Below, piece by piece: positions 61,691-64,000 of a stretch of DNA of 64,000 bases. The stretch's first letter is position 1; each line of letters opens with the position of its first letter. The stretch comes from Bacteroides sp. 519 (lineage in GTDB: Bacteria > Bacteroidota > Bacteroidia > Bacteroidales > Bacteroidaceae). The notes beneath the pieces are model-generated. The model did no database searches and had not been told where the DNA came from. It saw only the letters and a program-made list of their open reading frames with translations. The stretch covers positions 85,926 through 149,925 of the forward strand of contig NZ_QVMJ01000024.1 of assembly GCF_010500955.1 (NCBI RefSeq). The letters run 5' to 3'. The position numbers and the translations under genes are program-made.

Positions 61691-61873
61691 TAGAGCTACT
61701 TCTTTCTCGATAGCTATTTTTCCTCTGTAGTAGCCGCAAGCGCCACAAACAGTGTGGTAAACATGCCATTCGCCACAGTTAGGGCAAATTGCAAGAGTTG
61801 GAGCTACTGCTTTATCGTGAGTTCTTCTTTTTGCAGTTCTTGTTTTTGACTGTCTTCTTTTAGGATGTGCCAT
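61688..61873 (-). CDS. rpmF: 50S ribosomal protein L32
   Basis: A 61-residue basic protein. The N-terminus MAHPKRRQSKTRTAKRRTH is typical, and the zinc motif has two pairs of Cys (CPNCGEWH and CGACGYY). It lies between the DUF177 gene and fabH. Confidence 0.97.
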   Translation of the reverse strand: MAHPKRRQSKTRTAKRRTHDKAVAPTLAICPNCGEWHVYHTVCGACGYYRGKIAIEKEVAL

Positions 61874-61885
61874 TTTCTTATTTAT

Positions 61886-62497
61886 TTAATTATTATCTAA
61901 TATTTTCTTTAATTCATTCCATCTCGGATCGGTTGGTGCCTCGTTATCATCTTCAACTACAATATCATCAGCGGATTCAAATTCGGTATCACCTTCGTCG
62001 TCGTTACTGGTACGTAAATGCTTATTGAGTTTGCCAGTCATTGTTTTGTTACATTTACCTGGTGCATGCACATGTTTCATTGGAACTGCTAAAGCTATAA
62101 ACTCATACATAAACCATGCTACATTAATGTCACCATCTTCTTCGGGTATAACAATGATGTCGCCATCTTCTCCGTAGTCGCGTCCAAACTTTACCATTAT
62201 TTTATCGGTACTGGCAACTGGTTGTTCCATATCATCCAAACACCGATCACAAGGAACCCACACAATGCCTTCAGTTTGAAAGTTCAATTCAAAGGCACGC
62301 GATGTTTTCTTCACATCCAACTTCACATTAACCTTTCCTTTTTGAACTTCAGGACTGTCAATATTCGCAAAAAAGATATTATCAAGCAGGAACTCAAAGT
62401 CCATTTTATCTGCCTGCATACCTTTTAAGTCTATTCTGTATTTATCAAACTTTCCCAAAACTAGTTTCCTTTTTTTAACGGAATAAAATTGAGACAT
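61886..62497 (-). CDS. DUF177 (YceD) family protein
   Basis: A 203-residue protein of the YceD/DUF177 family, with the Cys motif VPCDRCLDDMEQPV (about 92-105) and the aspartate-rich core. The family is usually found before rpmF and is linked to 23S rRNA or L32 biogenesis. The C-terminus is acidic. It is the first gene of the rpmF-fabH run, with a TATCTTTG box. Confidence 0.9.
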   Translation of the reverse strand: MSQFYSVKKRKLVLGKFDKYRIDLKGMQADKMDFEFLLDNIFFANIDSPEVQKGKVNVKLDVKKTSRAFELNFQTEGIVWVPCDRCLDDMEQPVASTDKIMVKFGRDYGEDGDIIVIPEEDGDINVAWFMYEFIALAVPMKHVHAPGKCNKTMTGKLNKHLRTSNDDEGDTEFESADDIVVEDDNEAPTDPRWNELKKILDNN

Positions 62498-62525
62498 CTT
62501 CTAAAAAGAAAATGAATTCGGCCGA

Positions 62526-62533
62526 CAAAGATA
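62526..62533 (-). promoter_or_regulatory. Candidate -7 box TATCTTTG for DUF177-rpmF-fabH
   Basis: On the minus strand this reads TATCTTTG, 29 bases before the DUF177 gene start. Confidence 0.55.
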
Positions 62534-62604
62534 CAAATAATAATACTTATTACACAGTCTTTTTAAAAAAACTTAGTTCATTCCAATTATGAATTGCCCG
62601 AATC

Positions 62605-63678
62605 TTAATCGCACACAATGATCTGTTCCAGTATTTTCTGATATTTCCCTTTGTATACCTTATAAATTTCATACTGACTCCAGGCGCCTTCGCCGCAGCT
62701 AGCATAATCCACATACAAAAACTGTTCTTTGTTTATACTAAACGGATATGTTCTGCGATCGCAATAAATGCCCTGTATGGCTTCATCGGCTTCTTGTTCT
62801 AAGGCCTCTTCATCCAGAACAAATTCATTGGCAGAAGGAAAGCTTATTTCGTTTTCCATAATATGTCCGCCAATTGCAAAGTCGTAATCATCGGTTATGG
62901 ATTCATTAAAAATTGTTTGTGGAAAACAGGTTTCTATTTCTTCATCTAATTCAGAAGGGGAATTATTGGTAGTAACATGAATGAGTTCTTTCTTTTCAAT
63001 ATTTACCAGTGTCCATTCTGTATACGAATTATTTGCTTCGGCCAATCCTGCATACTTAATATCTTCAGCCCATACGGTACTCGACAAATAAATGCCAAAT
63101 TCATAAGAGGACTGCTGCTCTTTATGTTCAATGTATGTCAGATAGGTATCGACTTCTTGTTGGAGGGGTTGAGCGTTTTCATAATGGATATGATAAACAA
63201 ACTGGCTACTGGGAATTTCATAATAAACAGGAAGGTGTTGTGAGTTGAATAATAGTTTTTGCTCATATCCAAGCTGCGTAATAAAAACTGTATCGGCTCT
63301 GGAAGCTAAAACATATTTTTGTGGAAAGTTTAGTGCATCACGAACAGTATTTTTAATTTCAGAAAGCACTAAAGGGGCCGCCAATGCACGATCGGGGTGC
63401 CTGTATTCTTTGCCGTCGATAAATATCCGTAGTATTTCGCCATCCATATCTTCGCTCACTACGCCTTGTTTATTATTGTAGGTAAGTAGTTTTTCGCGAA
63501 AGGTAGAGTGATAATCCACTCTTATTGTTTGATCGACCGTATACTGAAATAGTTCTGTTTGAGTTATTGCTTTCTGAAACTCTGTCAGTATCTCCTTAGG
63601 ATCCGACTTTTGCGGTGCTTTTGGTGAGTGACAAGATAGGATTAAAAGTAGTAAACAACTTAAGGATATGTTTTTCAT
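62605..63678 (-). CDS. Unknown lipoprotein
   Basis: A 357-residue lipoprotein (lipobox LILSC, Cys16). After the lipid anchor it is mostly beta-strand-rich with an acidic C-terminal part (DEEALEQEADEAIQG) and a final CDRRTYPF and SCGEGAW segment. I recognise no family. It lies after the rRNA terminator, so it is probably transcribed on its own. Confidence 0.75.
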   Translation of the reverse strand: MKNISLSCLLLLILSCHSPKAPQKSDPKEILTEFQKAITQTELFQYTVDQTIRVDYHSTFREKLLTYNNKQGVVSEDMDGEILRIFIDGKEYRHPDRALAAPLVLSEIKNTVRDALNFPQKYVLASRADTVFITQLGYEQKLLFNSQHLPVYYEIPSSQFVYHIHYENAQPLQQEVDTYLTYIEHKEQQSSYEFGIYLSSTVWAEDIKYAGLAEANNSYTEWTLVNIEKKELIHVTTNNSPSELDEEIETCFPQTIFNESITDDYDFAIGGHIMENEISFPSANEFVLDEEALEQEADEAIQGIYCDRRTYPFSINKEQFLYVDYASCGEGAWSQYEIYKVYKGKYQKILEQIIVCD

Positions 63679-63704
63679 ACTATTCAGTTATAAAAATACA
63701 AAGA

Positions 63705-63736
63705 AATCCCTCTCAATCTTTCGACTAAGAGGGATT
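63705..63736 (-). terminator. Terminator of the rRNA operon
   Basis: AATCCCTCT (63705-63713) pairs with AGAGGGATT (63728-63736) and on the minus strand is followed by TCTTTGTATTTTT. It lies eight bases after the 5S rRNA. Confidence 0.85.
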
Positions 63737-63743
63737 CTCATTA

Positions 63744-63854
<111 letters not shown>

Positions 63855-63944
63855 ATAAGTTAGACACGAAGCAAAGCAAAAAATAAATAGAATATTATAG
63901 CGTTTTGTTGATTATCAACTAAACCAAAAGTATCACTCAACCAA

Positions 63945-64000
63945 TAAAAAAAGTGACCGGGCAATTAGTAACGCTCGGCTAAACACATCTCTGTGCGTAC
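63945..64000 (-). rRNA. 23S ribosomal RNA, 3' end only
   Basis: The minus strand reads GTACGCACAGAGATGTGTTT and then AGCCGAGCGTTACTAATTGC, the conserved 3' end of bacterial 23S rRNA. The rest lies beyond the window. The 3' boundary is approximate. Its order with the 5S is the normal 23S-5S. Confidence 0.85.

Overview
The window is a chromosomal segment of a member of the Bacteroidota, most likely order Bacteroidales. Evidence: a GldH lipoprotein, a one-piece hybrid two-component regulator beside a GH92 mannosidase, the gene orders purH-mreBCD-mrdA-rodA, tig-clpP-clpX-recQ-guaB and DUF177-rpmF-fabH-era-der, and repeated upstream boxes of the form TAnnTTTG, the -7 element typical of this phylum. 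The genus cannot be fixed from the sequence alone.

Layout. 1-1500: decayed mobile-element gene (VirE/VapE type) with an in-frame stop and no helicase part. 1.5-9.3 kb: minus-strand surface/periplasm set, two tandem GH3 plus serine-hydrolase fusions and two separate halves of a 5'-nucleotidase. 9.6-12.4 kb: nucleotidyltransferase, a four-helix membrane protein and an exported phosphodiesterase-like protein. 12.6-15.4 kb (plus): rex, FAH-family protein, ispF and an exported metallophosphatase. 15.7-17.5 kb (minus): AAA ATPase plus TOPRIM-like DUF4276 pair, the only clear accessory cargo. 17.7-21.6 kb (plus): metF, holB, ricT-like, gldH. 21.6-28.2 kb: divergent hybrid regulator and GH92 mannosidase. 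28.3-35.7 kb: cell-shape operon behind purH. 35.7-36.7 kb: about 1 kb without genes, full of nested inverted and tandem repeats. 36.7-54.9 kb: ABC-F protein, CDGSH protein, mutL, an envelope-biogenesis set (OstA/LptA-like, three SurA/parvulin-type proteins), guaB, recQ, clpX, clpP, tig. 55.3-58.1 kb: RRM protein, lptB, mlaE-mlaF. 58.2-62.5 kb: der, era, fabH, rpmF, DUF177. 62.6-63.7 kb: an unknown lipoprotein. The right end is the 5S and the start of a 23S rRNA gene, both on the minus strand.

Most genes are housekeeping. The unusual content lies between and within them. (1) At least eleven gene junctions carry inverted or tandem arrays of about 7-base words (TAGTAGT, GAGTTTT, AGGTAAA, ATGGTAA, ACGGATT and others). 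Nearly all touch or lie within a few bases of a stop codon, and several arrays with unrelated arms share the spacer core CCGCATGG. (2) Three intergenic arrays with 22-23 bp period carry short palindromes of unrelated sequence. One sits inside a 507 bp segment bounded by perfect 22 bp inverted repeats. (3) One GH3/serine-hydrolase paralogue has lost catalytic residues in both enzyme domains while staying full length. (4) The ATPase-TOPRIM pair looks like a split OLD-type nuclease module, plausibly for defence. I regard the repeat architecture as the best candidate for something undescribed, although similar word families are known as dispersed repeats in other phyla.
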